Assembly (NCBI RefSeq): GCF_004210375.1
Contig: NC_134829.1
Span: 27,792,034 to 27,856,033 of the forward strand
Direction: 5' to 3'
Length of the DNA stretch: 64,000 nucleotides
From: Tachypleus tridentatus
Lineage: Eukaryota; Arthropoda; Merostomata; Xiphosura; Limulidae
Below, one piece after another: positions 11,525-23,039 of the stretch. Made by a program: the position numbers and the translations under genes. The notes beneath the pieces are model-generated. The model had not been told where the DNA came from. It searched no databases and was given only the letters and a program-made list of their open reading frames with translations. Position 1 is the stretch's first letter, and every line of letters begins with the position of its first letter.

Positions 11525-11636
11525 GTTTGTTTGTTTTAAAAGAGAGCCACATTAGGCTATCTGCTGGGTCTACTGTAGGGAATCGAACACTGGATTTTAG
11601 TGTTGTAAACCTGTAAAATTACCAATGACCCACCGA
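11525..11636 (-). repeat. SINE-C copy
   Basis: Reverse copy: AGCCACATTAGGCTATCTGC, then GGGAATCGAACACTGGATTT and the head GACCCACC. Confidence 0.7.
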
Positions 11637-12134
11637 CGAATGGATTGTATTTGGGTGTATTCTCTTTGTGTTCTATCTTACGCTTGACAGGTGATGTCCT
11701 TAATCTGTAAACCTTACTTTTAAAGTTTGTCAAGTGACAAAATTTCTATAATTCTGATAAACACATATACTTATTGTCTTCATGTATAAACCTTGTGTGC
11801 TTTAGTACCCTTTTGTATTAAACCTGAATAATACAGGTCTAGGTACGGTCGAAACATGTGTTTTCCACAAAAATATCACTATGTTTACAAGTCATTGTTT
11901 GTTAATTTCCAACTCAAATAAACCTGTTTGCTTTTCAATGCAAACCAGCGCACCCATCGGTACAGCAGTATTGGACGTGGTCTAGGGGTAACGTTTTAAA
12001 CGGATTTGTCTCTGCAGTAACCCTGGACAGTACGAAGTCATACGAATTTCATATATAGTATCTTGCACATTATAACCTCGTCACTCGTCAGTTGTTGTTG
12101 TTTTTTTAATGAGGTAAATATATCATCTCGATCA

Positions 12135-12250
12135 TTTTGTCTCTCGATAGGATAGCGACAAGTCTAAGGATCTTCAACGCTAAAAACCTGGGTTCGATTT
12201 CCACGTAAGACACCGCGGATAGTCAAGTGTGGCTTCGTGATAAAACAAAT
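12135..12250 (+). repeat. SINE-C copy
   Basis: CTAAAAACCTGGGTTCGATT (B box), then GGATAGTCAAGTGTGGCTTC and a short A-rich end. Confidence 0.65.
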
Positions 12251-12514
12251 TCGGCCATCGTTAGAATACGTTTACTGTTGTTAAGTAAATGAAATGTTTT
12301 ATTGGAAAGTGTTCTCTTACAGACTATTCAAAGAAAAAAGATAAACTTGTAATTTTATTTATAATAATGAAAACACACCAACAAACACATACATACACCT
12401 CACCCCATCCCCAAATAATCTTCTATTGCATAGTTTGCTGTGGTCATTTCAAAATTTTAATGAACCTTACATGAAACAATACAAAAGTATATCAGCACAC
12501 TTTTAGTTCCTTGT

Positions 12515-12605
12515 TTTCTTTCAGCACAAAGCTACACAATGCCCTGTCTTCAGTGTACCTCTGTCGGGGATAGATCTCCGAATTTTAGAGTTGGTACTCA
12601 CATAA
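12515..12605 (-). repeat. SINE-B copy, degenerate
   Basis: Reverse tail CAGCACAAAGCTACACAATG followed by a weak head (GGGGATAGATCTCCGAATTT). Confidence 0.55.
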
Positions 12606-12629
12606 GGTAATAAGTTTGAGAAGTGTGTG

Positions 12630-12745
12630 TGTTTTTTTCTTTTAGCAAAGCCACAAAGGCTATCTACTCAGCCCACCGCGGGGAATCGAACCCCTGATTT
12701 TAGCGTTGTAAATCCGGAGACATACCGCTGTACTAGCGGGGGGCA
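12630..12745 (-). repeat. SINE-C copy, well preserved
   Basis: Reverse copy with GCAAAGCCACAAAGGCTATC, GGGGAATCGAACCCCTGATT and head ACATACCGCTGTACTAGCGG. A good reference for the family's tRNA-like A and B boxes. Confidence 0.85.
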
Positions 12746-12906
12746 AGTTTGAGAAGAAACTGATAATTTACCACAATTTCAGTCATTACTTCCAATATTA
12801 CGTTCGGCATTAAAACCAGACAAAATTAAAAATGAAAATGAATATAACAACGGCAAAAGTGTGGGTGCTGCTGTGAAAAAAAAACGTTTTGCTATTTGTT
12901 AAAAGT

Positions 12907-12946
12907 GTATATATATATATACACACACACATATATATACATATAT
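12907..12946. repeat. TA/CA microsatellite
   Basis: Alternating TATATA, ACACAC and ATATAT blocks. Confidence 0.9.
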
Positions 12947-13234
12947 CAAGAAAAAAGTTAAAGTCGGGTATATTTTAGTCCGTCTTCTTGTGTTTTAAAC
13001 CAAAGTTACTTAAATTATCTGGAATCTCACTGGTTGGCAACATTACTTTATAATAATTAAAGAAAATATATTAATTCTTATATAATTATTTACGTATTAC
13101 AAGAATTAAAGGAAACCTATACGTCTGATGATTTACGATATGAGGACCTGGTTTGTATTATCGCTATAGTATAGGTTGTCTAATGACTTACAGTATGAAA
13201 ATTAGGCCTACATTGTGACTACTGTATAAGTATG

Positions 13235-13505
13235 GTTTGTTTTGAATTTCGCGTAAAGCTACATGAGGGCTATCTGCGCTAGCCGTCCTGAATATAGCAG
13301 TGAAAGGCTGGCGGAAAGGCCGCTAGTTATCACCACCCACACCCAATTCTTGGATTACTCTTTCACTAACAAATTATGCGATTGATCTACATTATAGCAT
13401 CCCCACGGCTGAAAGGACGAGTATGTTCGGTGACGGAAATAGGAACCCAAGACCCTCATCTCAGACTGCGAGTCCAGCACCCTCACCATCTGGCCATGGC
13501 AGGCT
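13235..13505 (-). repeat. SINE-A copy
   Basis: Full-length reverse copy from GTTTGTTTTGAATTTCGCG to GGCCATGGCAGGC, fairly diverged. Confidence 0.85.
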
Positions 13506-13544
13506 CAAAATTTCATTTTGTTTCTGTGTAATTAGATGAGATTT

Positions 13545-13668
13545 GTTTGTTTTAAGTTAAGCACGAAAATTACACAATGGGTTATTTGTTCTGTGCCCCC
13601 CATGGGCATCGAAACCTAGTTTCTAGAGCTCTAAGTTTGCAGACATACCGCTGTGTTACTGAAGGGCG
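13545..13668 (-). repeat. SINE-B copy
   Basis: Reverse tail TTAAGTTAAGCACGAAAATT, then GGGCATCGAAACCTAGTTTC and head ACATACCGCTGTGTTACTG. Confidence 0.75.
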
Positions 13669-13752
13669 TCCAATGATTTACAGTATGAAAATAGGGTCTA
13701 TATAGTCATTATTGTATTAAGTTACTTTTTGGTTTTACTTAATATATATATA

Positions 13753-13970
13753 CACTGCTGGCCAAAATCGTAAGGCCAATGAACATAAAGAAAAAATATG
13801 CATTTTTCGTTGTTAGACTCAACCACTTATTTGAGTAGAGCTTCGAAAGATGGAAATAAGAAAAGGGGAAAATAAAAAAAAGCTTCTTTTAGCATTTAAT
13901 AGGGAAAATGTGAACACTATGAAATTGGCCTAAATACTAGCTGGTCAAAGTGTAAGACTATACTGAAAAG
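13753..13970 (+). repeat. left IR/DR of the Tc1 element
   Basis: Pairs with 15,118-15,336 over its whole length with scattered mismatches. Shared landmarks are TAGACTCAACCACTTATTTG and GAGCTTCGAAAGATG. Confidence 0.85.
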
Positions 13971-14075
13971 AAGTGTTAATCGGTAAACACGTAACGAAAT
14001 TTAGTCACTTGTGTTCAAGCATTAGCATTGTCAACATCGCCCACTGACAACTCCTGTGTTACATTGGGTAAAAAC

Positions 14076-15075
14076 ATGGCAAAGGCTAAAAAGTTGACAG
14101 AGTTTGAACGTGGCAAAATTGTCGAGCTTCAAAAGCAAGGTCTCTTTCAACGTGCCATCGCTAAAGAGATTAGGCGTAGTAAAACGGCTGTTGCAAATTT
14201 CTTAAAATACCCTGAGGGGTACGGAACGCGAATTTCAAGTGGTCGACCCACGAAAATTTCGCCGGCATTGAGCAGGAGGATTCGACGGGTTGTCCAGCAA
14301 GACACCAGCCGATCGTCGAACCAGATTGAGGCCCTTACAGACGCAGAATGCAGCTCAAGAACAATAAGACGGCATCTACGAGAGAAAGGCTTTAAAAACC
14401 GTAAACGTCTTCAAAGGCCACGCCTCCTTCCACACCACGAATCAGCTCGGTTAAACTTTGCTGAGAAGCACCAAACATGGGACGAGAAAAGTGGACGAAG
14501 GTTTTATTCTCTCATGAGGAAAAATTTAACCTGGATGGTCCAGATGGTTTCCAACGTTACTGGCACGATAAGGATAACTCACCGGAGACATTTCCTACAT
14601 GACACAGTGGAGGAGGTTCCATCATGGTCTGGGATGCTTTCTCCTTCCATGGAACAATGGAGCTTCAGGTTATACAGAGGCGTCAACCAGCAGCTGCTAC
14701 ATTGGCATGTTGGAGAAGGCATCCTTATTGACTGAAGGACCTCGCTTGTGTGGAAATGACTGGATCTTTCAGCAGGACAGCAAAGCAATCCACAATGCCC
14801 GCAGGACAAAGGACTTTTTCATGGCGAATAGCGTGATTCTTTTGGACCATCCAGCGTGTTCACCCGAACTGAACCCCATTGAAAATGTTTGGGGGTGGAT
14901 GGCAAGGGAAGTCTATAGAAATGGACGTCAATTCCAAACAGTGCACGATCTTCGTGAAGCCATCTTCACCACTTGGAATAACATTCCAGCTAGCCTTCTG
15001 CAAACGCTTATATCGACCATGCCAAAGCGAATGTTTGAAGTTATTCGCAATGACGGCCGTGCAACTTACTATTGA
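14076..15075 (+). pseudogene. Tc1 transposase (DD34E), frameshifted
   Basis: Translation starts at the ATG of MAKAKKLTEFERGKI. The paired helix-turn-helix DNA-binding domain is intact through [14 protein letters not shown]. Soon after the HQTWDE stretch (about 14,490) the frame shifts. In the next frame the box that should hold the first catalytic Asp reads [14 protein letters not shown], so Asp is His. A stop follows, then another frame from about 14,600. The C-terminal half is preserved, with FQQDSKAIH (second Asp) and PIENVWGW (Glu), separated by 34 residues as in Tc1 DD34E enzymes. Two or more shifts, a stop and a lost catalytic residue make it a dead copy. Confidence 0.9.
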
Positions 15076-15117
15076 GACCTCTTGTTGGGCATTTCCTACC
15101 CTGTTTAGGACTTCTTT

Positions 15118-15336
15118 TTCGTATGGTCTTAAACTTTTGACCAGCTAGTATTTAGGCTAATTTCATAGTGTTTACATTTTTCCTATTAAATGCTGAAAAA
15201 GGTTTTTTCATTTTTATTTTCCCATTTCTTATTTTCATCTTTCGAAGCTCTACTCAAATAAGTGGTTGAGTCTAACAACGCAAAATGCATATTTTTTTCT
15301 TTATGTTCATTGGCCTTAAGATTTTGGCCAGCAGTG
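15118..15336 (-). repeat. right IR/DR of the Tc1 element
   Basis: Inverted partner of 13,753-13,970, ending GGCCAGCAGTG before TA. Confidence 0.85.
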
Positions 15337-15627
15337 TATATACCATATACCAGTCTTCGAAGTGAAAACAAAATAAATCAGCGATGGTTTGAATAATCGA
15401 CGTAGTTTAACGGGAAGAGTCTCTTTCTGAAATCTGAAATTAATGTTTAAACTTTATAAAATATTTTAGGGTTTGTTACAGTAGCAGTCCGCTATGAATT
15501 CCTTACTGGATTAACAAAAGAGTAACTGTACTGTAGACCGTAAAACGATATTCAAGTTCATATTTAAAACAAACCAACAACACGTGAAAAACTTAGTTGA
15601 AAACTAATGCTTTTACTGAGCCAAAAG

Positions 15628-15900
15628 GCCGGGCATGGCCAGATGGTTAAGGCACTCGACTCGTAATCCGAGGATCACGGGTTCGAATCCCCGTCACATC
15701 TGACATGCTCGGCCTTTCAGTCATGGGGGCGTTATAAAGTGATGGTCAATCCCACTATTCGTTGGTAAAAGAGTAGCCCAATAGTTAGCGGTGGGTGGTG
15801 ATGACTGGCTGCCTTCCCTCTAGTCTTACACTGCTAAATTAGGGACGGCTAGCGCAGATAACTCTCGTGTAGCTTTGCGTGAAATCGAAAAACAAACTAT
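15628..15900 (+). repeat. SINE-A copy, well preserved
   Basis: Begins GGCCGGGCATGGCCAGATGG, carries a perfect B box GGTTCGAATCC, and ends in GAAATCGAAAAACAAAC. AAAAGGC occurs at both ends (15,624 and 15,906), a possible short target duplication. Confidence 0.92.
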
Positions 15901-18184
15901 AATAAAAAAAGGCTGAAAACAAAATATACGCTTTCAGGAAAACAACACACAAACGTCCGTATAAAGTGGTGGAATGAAAGACAATGATTTAGTTGGGATA
16001 ATTAAGATCTATGTAATTTTAAACCTAAGGTCCTTGACATGAAAAGTTAATAGTTTCTTTTTTTTTTGCTAGTAACATTATAACCCAAAATATATTAAAT
16101 ATTTGTGATATAAAGTAAAAGATAAAAAAAAAATGCCATAGGGCCGTTGAAGCAACAGTCACCAGTGCATGGACTCTTGGACTAATACCCCTTTGGACCA
16201 TTGCATTTGAAGCATAACAGCTGATTTTCTGTATTTATCCTTCTTCATGGTCCTGTTACGGTTACTAAAGTGATAGTGAGGGTGACTGTGTTCTCTCTCT
16301 CTTGTGTGGTAGTTTGTGTACTTCAATAACATTGTAGTTGTAATGGATTTGGTCTTGGATGCAGCCATTATCTTCTCAAACTACATTACACTGCACATTT
16401 TCAATTTTTAGCTTTAATATTTAATTGCAAGTATATAAATAAATATTGTAATAAACCAACAAGTACAACATGCAGAGTTGGATGAGAGATTTGTTTTGTC
16501 TACTTGAAGTCTCTTTCTTCAGTTAGAAGTGCAAGATCCCTGGGGTATACCTTTCTGTATAACTAAGAGAAATGATTCAAGCTTTGTATTCACCAAATGT
16601 TCATTCTAATATAAAGAGTTGAGAAAATAGCTGACTCATTTCAGTATTATATCTCAGTATATTATTTGATAATCATTCCTAGCTTCTCCCTTGTCTCCCA
16701 AGAACTTAACCAAATCGTGATGACAAGAAATCCACTTGAAGTAAAAATGTATTGCAGAAACTTAGACATTTGCTTACAAAATTCCTGGCGTCACAGTATG
16801 CTTTTAAGGAGTTATAAAAATAACATTTATAATGTAGTGACCTTATGGGCTATTATTACCATTTGCCTCTTCGAAATTCGCCAGAAAGTTGTGGGATGGA
16901 ATCAAATGGAACTTCTGTTCATACAGATGTTACAAACAGTGCAAAAGAGATACTATCGAAGACAGTATTCTGTTATGATGATACAATAGTTTTATTCGAT
17001 GAGGTTCAGCGTTTCATGAACAATACGTGTTTTCCCTCATGTCTACATACCTTCGTAAAACTGTTCATCTTTCAAAATCTAAGTTACTAATGTGTCTTCT
17101 TACTTCCTACCCATCTGTAAACATTACTTTATCTTCCTAACTTTTTACTTACTTACGAAAGCTCTTTTATTTGGTGTTTCGTCCTTCTTACCTAACTGTC
17201 TTCCTTTGAAAATTCTGTAAATTTTCTTCAAATACATACTATACTTTATACATATTTTCTTATTGATTTTACAGTGAAGATCATTTAATCACTATTTCCG
17301 AGTTTACACCAATTGACGTCAAAATATATTCGTATAAAACAAAAAGTTATATTGTTTTACCACTTACAGGACACGGTAGTCACCAGTCCAAGGCAGTAGA
17401 AAAACAAAATCTATAAAAAATGAAATAATCATATAAACATTAACATAGAGAGTTGCGTAGATTGAAAGAACGTTATTGTAAAACACTAATAGGTATTTAC
17501 TTAAAATGAGAATCATACACTGAACAATATTCCTTGTTGTGTTACTCTTTACCACCGTTGTTTACTACCTTTATCTTTAGTTGGTTGTTGTTTTTATTTT
17601 GATACATCAATTACATTGTGAAGCTCTGACTGTATTTTTTTATTTTGGTAAAATAATGTATTTTAAACGTATAACATAAGCAAGCAGTTGTCATTAAAGC
17701 ATCTATATTTTTAAAGATAATTTTACTCATGAAATTTCAACATACCTTAGTTTGATTTGTTTATATTATTTTAATATGTCATTCTTTCACGCATAAAATA
17801 ATACTCCTTGTTACGTCTAACACAGTGAAATAAATACACGAAACTTTCGTGAATAACGAATTTAAACTGTAGCTTTCAGTGTATAAAATACTTGATGAAA
17901 ATACACATTTAAAATTACATTTTGAAGACACCTAATTCTTGGTGATGTGATATCTTGACAAGGGAATAATTTTTTTTTAGCACTGATATGTACTTCTCGA
18001 ACTGCTTTTCAGGCCTAGTACCTCGTTTGTGTGTTCTGAGCTTTCAGAACGTAAACTTAACATAAAATTAATAACTTAGGATTATTACACATGTTAATAA
18101 TAATAATTACAGATAAGTTTAATTTGTTGTAAATTGCCAAGAAGACAATACGTGACCTTCAGGTATATTAACACCTTGAAACAA
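15901..18184. other. intergenic with unassigned open frames
   Basis: Two overlapping plus-strand open frames sit at 16,666-16,989 and 16,845-17,090. Neither shows a domain I know; the second could begin after an AATGTAG acceptor-like site at 16,837. The rest is AT-rich CpG-retaining sequence without recognised repeats. Confidence 0.4.
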
Positions 18185-18445
18185 CTCACCCAAAGCGACA
18201 CATATATCATGTTGCTAGGCTCAGTAGATATCAGTGGTCACTGGCATTGTTACAATTCACTGTTTCTTAAATTGTAGAAAACTTATCGCTAAGTCTGGAT
18301 TCGCGGGCCCTTTTATATTCCCAGTAAGTGCAGTTACCAGTTGCGTCATGGTTTGGGAATTAACTAGAACTCGCAAAATCCTTAATGCGCGCGAATGAGA
18401 TCTTAATCTGCCTTTACATCATAGAGCGTATCATTGACGTCACAA
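18185..18445 (-). promoter_or_regulatory. candidate minus-strand promoter and first exon
   Basis: Read on the minus strand: a palindromic CRE (TGACGTCA, 18,435-18,442), about 120 bp later a canonical TATA box (GGAATATAAAAGGGCCC; TATAAAA at 18,317-18,311), then roughly 100 bp of leader. An ATG at 18,210 opens MIYVSLW, which ends at a strong donor TTTGG|GTGAGT (exon edge 18,190). A start codon with a few hydrophobic residues before the first intron is common in genes for secreted proteins. The downstream gene is unknown; the C-type lectin exon 7 kb further on the same strand is a candidate, but intermediate exons would be needed because the phases differ (0 versus 1). Confidence 0.4.
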
Positions 18446-18623
18446 TATGTTGCTAATATTTTATAGTGATCATAGTATAGATAACTATTTGTTTAGATTT
18501 GTGCTTAAGTACAAAGAAAAGTATTTCATTGAATGCCTTGTTGATGGAAAACCTTGAAAAATATATAAATTAATAACTTTATATTTTTATACAAAACTGT
18601 ATCTAAATTAAATATTTTGTTCC

Positions 18624-18625
<2 letters not shown>

Positions 18626-18655
<30 letters not shown>
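18626..18655. repeat. (GT)n microsatellite
   Basis: About 15 uninterrupted TG units. Confidence 0.95.
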
Positions 18656-18658
<3 letters not shown>

Positions 18659-19245
18659 TGTTGTTGTAAGCCATGTTTCAGGGTTTTAGTTTGGATTTTT
18701 AAAATTAATTTAGCTAGAGATAGTTATAGATTTGATGTAACGCAATTAACACTTGACGTCTCGAATTTTCTTGACATTTGGTGATAACCTTTGACCCCTA
18801 GAAATTTCAGGAGCGCCTTGAATGGAATTGTATAACGTATAGTTAGGTTACAAGACAGAGAGTGAATATATCTGTAAGTTGACTAGTTGTTTGCTGGGTC
18901 TATTTCAGTATTATTCAGACATTTCACGAAGTAAAGCTACAAATGTTTTTTTTATTATTCATTTATGACTTAGGCATATCAAGAAACAGCGTTTACAGAA
19001 CTTTGAACGTGAGTCGGTAATAAACGCTTTTATTTTCATCAAATTGAATGGACATGACATTATCTTTATAAAACAATAAAAATAACCCATCCAACGATAA
19101 AATGCAAAGAACAGTACGAAAACAGTGTTTTTAATCTATGTATTTATATGGAAAATGTTCTATCACGTAAATGTGAAGCATATTTTAACACTCACAGTTT
19201 GGCCCACTTACTAGGCTTTTTGATGAAAATGTATATTTAATTGTT

Positions 19246-19372
19246 CGCACCCCGCTAGTACAACGATATGTCTTCGGATTTAAAACGCTAAAATCAGGGG
19301 TTCGATTCCTCTCGGTAGGCTCAGCAGATAGCCCGATGTGGCTTTGCTCTAAGAAAATACACATACACACAT
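19246..19372 (+). repeat. SINE-C copy, well preserved
   Basis: CCCCGCTAGTACAACGATAT, B box GGGGTTCGATTCCT, then CAGCAGATAGCCCGATGTGG and an ACACATACACAC end. Confidence 0.88.
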
Positions 19373-19764
19373 TTAATTGTTTATTATAGCACCATACTGC
19401 AAAATGTTTAATATACAATTCTTTTCGTTAATTTTTTTTTCTTTTCTTTGTTCTCTTAACAGCTCTCCAATACCTAAATATTCTCTATATATTTTTATAT
19501 TTTATGTATATTGTATTACTTTCCAAGCCTTTCATAACCTAAACAGGAAGAAGACCAGTGTGACTGTAACTGCCTAACCATAGTTATAGGCGTTTTATAT
19601 GTTGTGCCATTAAGTGAACAAAATCAGTAGTTTCGTAAGAAACAAAATAAAAATGTCAATCATGTTTGTCTTAAACTCATACATTAAGAATCACAGGAAT
19701 ATTTATCAGTTGATATTAATTTAAACAAAGACTTTTTCTGACAACTAAAAGTAAAGAGATCGTG

Positions 19765-19880
19765 TGTTCTTTTTTATAGCAAAGCCACATTGGGCTATCT
19801 GTTGTGTCAACCGAGGGGAATCTAACGCCTGACTTTAGCGTTCTAAATCCATAGACTTACCGCTGTCCCAGCAGAGGACG
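19765..19880 (-). repeat. SINE-C copy
   Basis: Reverse copy: AGCAAAGCCACATTGGGCTA, GGGGAATCTAACGCCTGACT, head CTTACCGCTGTCCCAGCAG. Confidence 0.82.
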
Positions 19881-20187
19881 GAAATAGTATATAAAAATGG
19901 TTTTGTCTCACAAACTAAGATGATAGTAAAAAAATCTAGAAATAGGTATTCCAGCCACACTTACACACAAAATAATTACTTATTAATTTAAAAATATGTT
20001 AAATTACACTTACCTGTCATTTACAAAATCAAAAATGTATATACAAAAATATAAATACATTTATTCAGTTAAAATTAAAACAGTGTATTTGTGTACTGAT
20101 TACTTTATTGTCAAGTGGGTTAGTTTATTGCAAATATATTTACGTATTCAACATATTATTTATAACTATTATAGTTTATCGTATTAT

Positions 20188-20305
20188 TCAATCTCCTGAT
20201 GGGACAGTGGTAAATTTAAGGATTCACAACGTTAAAATCCATCGTTCGATTTCACACAATGGACAGAACATATAGCTCAATGTGGCTTACTCTAAAACAA
20301 ACACG
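20188..20305 (+). repeat. SINE-C copy
   Basis: TCTCCTGATGGGACAGTGGT, diverged B box ATCGTTCGATTTC, tail ATGTGGCTTACTCTAAAACA. Confidence 0.7.
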
Positions 20306-21079
20306 TTATCCATAGCGCTAATACCTCCTTACTGCTCCTAAATTTCATTTGAAATACTGCTTCTAGCGATATTAGCTTTCCACATTGCACAGATTACAGT
20401 TTTATTTCGTGAGAGTACTCGTCGAAGTCGTCACAAGTTGAGAAAACGGAGAAAACTTTCTTTTATAAAAGGCAATGTGTTATATGTACTATTTTTAGTT
20501 TATCACAACACTTTGTGATATGATTCTTTTTTAGAAGAAGCATACAAACTCCAGCCATCAACCATTGTACTATCGGGCTACACTACGTTTCCTACTCCTT
20601 TTAATTTAAAAATTAGATTTGTTAATTTGATATTTTGCTTTATAATTCCCAAGGTTGAAAGATGTCGTTTTTTAAGCAGGCTTTTAAATTTAACTTTCCC
20701 TAAGAACTGATTAGGTTAAATGGAGATTAGGTGTTTTCAAACCTAATTATCTTGCAGGAATAATAATGTGTTTTTGATTAGCATGTAGAGCTATTCTTGT
20801 TGGCGAATCGGGCAGTAGTAATAGGTAGACTCATCCATTATCTTTACTGTCAATTGGCCAATTTATCTAACAGACACCAACCAGTTACTGTTTTGTTGTA
20901 TAAAAAACTGAAAGGTTAATTGCCATGTCTAAAACAGTGTTGGAGACTGAGAAACCAGATTTTTCACACATTTAATATTGATAATCGAGATTCTACCGAG
21001 ATTTTTCCCAGAAATTTTCACATACACTTCATATATTTCACATACGTTTTCAGATCTTTAAATGGGATTGGTTTAATTT
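20306..21079. other. no feature recognised
   Basis: AT-rich intergenic sequence without coding signal. Confidence 0.5.
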
Positions 21080-21089
21080 CTAACTTATA

Positions 21090-21202
21090 TGGGTGGTGAT
21101 GACTAGCTGCCTTCCCTCTAGTCTTACACTGCTAAATTAGGGACGGCTAGCACAGATAGCCCTCGAGTGGCTTTGTGCGAAATTCCAAAACAAACAAGCA
21201 AA
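21090..21202 (+). repeat. SINE-A copy, 5'-truncated, with target duplication
   Basis: Only the last 113 bp of the SINE (from GGGTGGTGATGACTAGC to CAAACAAGCAAA) are present, yet perfect 10-bp CTAACTTATA repeats flank it (21,080-21,089 and 21,203-21,212). It was therefore born truncated, as expected for LINE-driven reverse transcription. Confidence 0.93.
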
Positions 21203-21212
21203 CTAACTTATA

Positions 21213-22059
21213 CGGTGTTTTGGTAACTTTAAATTTTAAGTTAAAACTCTCAAGGTTCTTGCTTTTGATTTTCATTAATAGGTTTGTAGATTTGTATGCA
21301 GTTTTGCTCTCCAAGAAATCTTAAAAGTTCTCTTGCAGTTTAGGGTTAATTTCCACTTTCGTTAGTGTTGGCACCGTTCAATGTTCGCCTGCAATATGAT
21401 TAAGTAATTGCTTAAGTTTCTCAGAGAGCAAATTGTGTATAAATCACTCCATAGGACGGTGAAGCCTAATTTTCTGTATAAAATGTGTATTATTGTTATT
21501 ATTTAGGCAAGGTAAAGTGAGTTTAATTTAGATTGTTAAATTTTAACCTGGATAAACTATTTTTGTTATTATATTTTATATGTCAGTGGGGAAGGGGAGA
21601 AAACGTAATAATAAGAACATATTATTTGTTAAAGCCTTTATACTCCTGCTAGTCAATTTTTTCTTCTTCTTTTGTTTGATTACACTTTCCAACACATAAT
21701 CACTTGCCTTGTATTGTATGATAGTGTATTGTTGTTTGGTAAACTGTGAACATCTCCATTAAATATTGGGTCCTTGTGTAAATCTATGTGTCCTTTCTCA
21801 TTTAATCTTCAGTCGTCACACCTGTAAGGAAATACCCATCCACTCCTGCATAATTGATCCGCGGACCTCCAGTTTTTGCAGACCCTGACTCTTTTGTATA
21901 TCGAAAAAATCTCGAGATACCAAACCAGAAATGAATAGCAACGCTTAAAGATTAAATATAGAAAAATCAAAACCACGTCTCCAAACAATACAGGAAAACT
22001 AACATCGTAAGAAACTGGTGCTTATGGAAGATACCGTTTTAGTCCGTGCTGTTTAAAAC
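21213..22059. other. no feature recognised
   Basis: AT-rich intergenic sequence without coding or repeat signal that I can identify. Confidence 0.5.
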
Positions 22060-22185
22060 GTTTGTTTGGAATTAAGCACAAAGCTGTGCAGTGGGCTATT
22101 CATGCTTTGCCCACCAAGGATATATCGAAACCCAATTTCTAACGATGTGAGACCGTAGACATACCGCAGTGGTACTGGGGGGCAT
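22060..22185 (-). repeat. SINE-B copy
   Basis: Reverse tail GGAATTAAGCACAAAGCTGT, then CCACCAAGGATATATCGAAA and head ACATACCGCAGTGGTACTGG. This copy shows clearly that SINE-B shares its tail with SINE-A. Confidence 0.82.
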
Positions 22186-22304
22186 TTAAAACGTTCAGTG
22201 TATTTTTATTAGAAATAATTGTGAAAGTTGTGACTAATGTTATGGATGCTTGAAACATAGCAATATAAAATAAAAATATTTGTGTTTTTTCTCTTAACAG
22301 ATAA

Positions 22305-22600
22305 TGGCTCGCCATGGCCAGGTAGTTAGGGCGCTCGACTCACAATCTGAGGGTCGTGGGTTTGAATCCACATCCCACCAAACATGTTTGCCCTTTCAGC
22401 CGTTGGGGCGTTTAAACGTAAAGGTAAATATAACCATTCGTTGTTAAAAAGAGTAGCCTAAGAGTTCGCGGTTGGTGATGATTACTAGTTGTCTTCCCTC
22501 TAGTCTAAAACTGCATACAAATCTACACTGCTAAATTAAGGACGGATAGCACAAATAGCCCTCGTATAGCTTTGCGCGAAATTCAAAAGCAAAGAAACAC
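22305..22600 (+). repeat. SINE-A copy with small internal insertion
   Basis: Full-length copy, diverged. An extra AAAACTGCATACAAATCTAC lies before ACTGCTAAATTA. Confidence 0.85.
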
Positions 22601-22641
22601 TAGTTTTTCTAAGTGATGTGACCCATCCGAGCAATACAATA

Positions 22642-22735
22642 GCGTGTGTGTGTGTGTTTTATTGCAGAACCACATCGGGTTATCTGCTTTGTCTACCAAG
22701 GAGAATTTAATCTTTTATTTAAGCGTTGTAGTGTT
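22642..22735 (-). repeat. SINE-C fragment
   Basis: Reverse tail with TGTGTGTGTG, GCAGAACCACATCGGGTTAT and GTCTACCAAGGAGAAT. The head is lost. Confidence 0.65.
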
Positions 22736-22783
22736 GTAGTCTTCCAACCGGGGAACATAATGCAATATTGAGACGAAAAATTA

Positions 22784-23039
22784 GGCCCGGCACGGCCAGG
22801 TGGTTAAGGCGATCGACCTGTAATCTGAGGATGACGGGTTTGAATCCCCGTCGTGCCAAACGTGCTCGCTCTTTCAGCTGTGGGGCCGTTATAATGTGAC
22901 GGTCAATCCCACTAATCGTTGGTAAAAGCATAGCTCAAGAGTTGGCGGTGGGTGGTCTTACATTGCTAAATTAGAGACAGCTAGCGCAGATAACCAACCC
23001 TTGTATAGCTTTGCGCAAAATTTTAAAACAAACAAACAA
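22784..23039 (+). repeat. SINE-A copy with internal deletion
   Basis: Begins GGCCCGGCACGGCCAGGTGG and ends TTTTAAAACAAACAAACAA. About 25 bp (the GATGACTAGCTGCCTTCCC block) is missing. Confidence 0.88.

Larger units (their letters stand above)
13753..15336 (+). mobile_element. Tc1-family DNA transposon, inactive
   Basis: The element is bounded by CACTGCTGGCCAAAATC at 13,753 and its reverse complement ending at 15,336, with a TA dinucleotide on each outer side (13,751-13,752 and 15,337-15,338), the standard Tc1 target duplication. The terminal inverted repeats are long, about 215 bp each, and each contains an outer and an inner copy of a similar motif (GCTGGCCAAAATCGTAAGGC and GCTGGTCAAAGTGTAAGAC), the IR/DR layout of Sleeping Beauty-type elements. 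It carries one broken transposase. Confidence 0.93.

Noticed and set aside
16666-17090. Two open frames of 81-107 codons
   Set aside because: No domain, no convincing splice sites and no conserved pattern; kept only as unassigned in the intergenic description.
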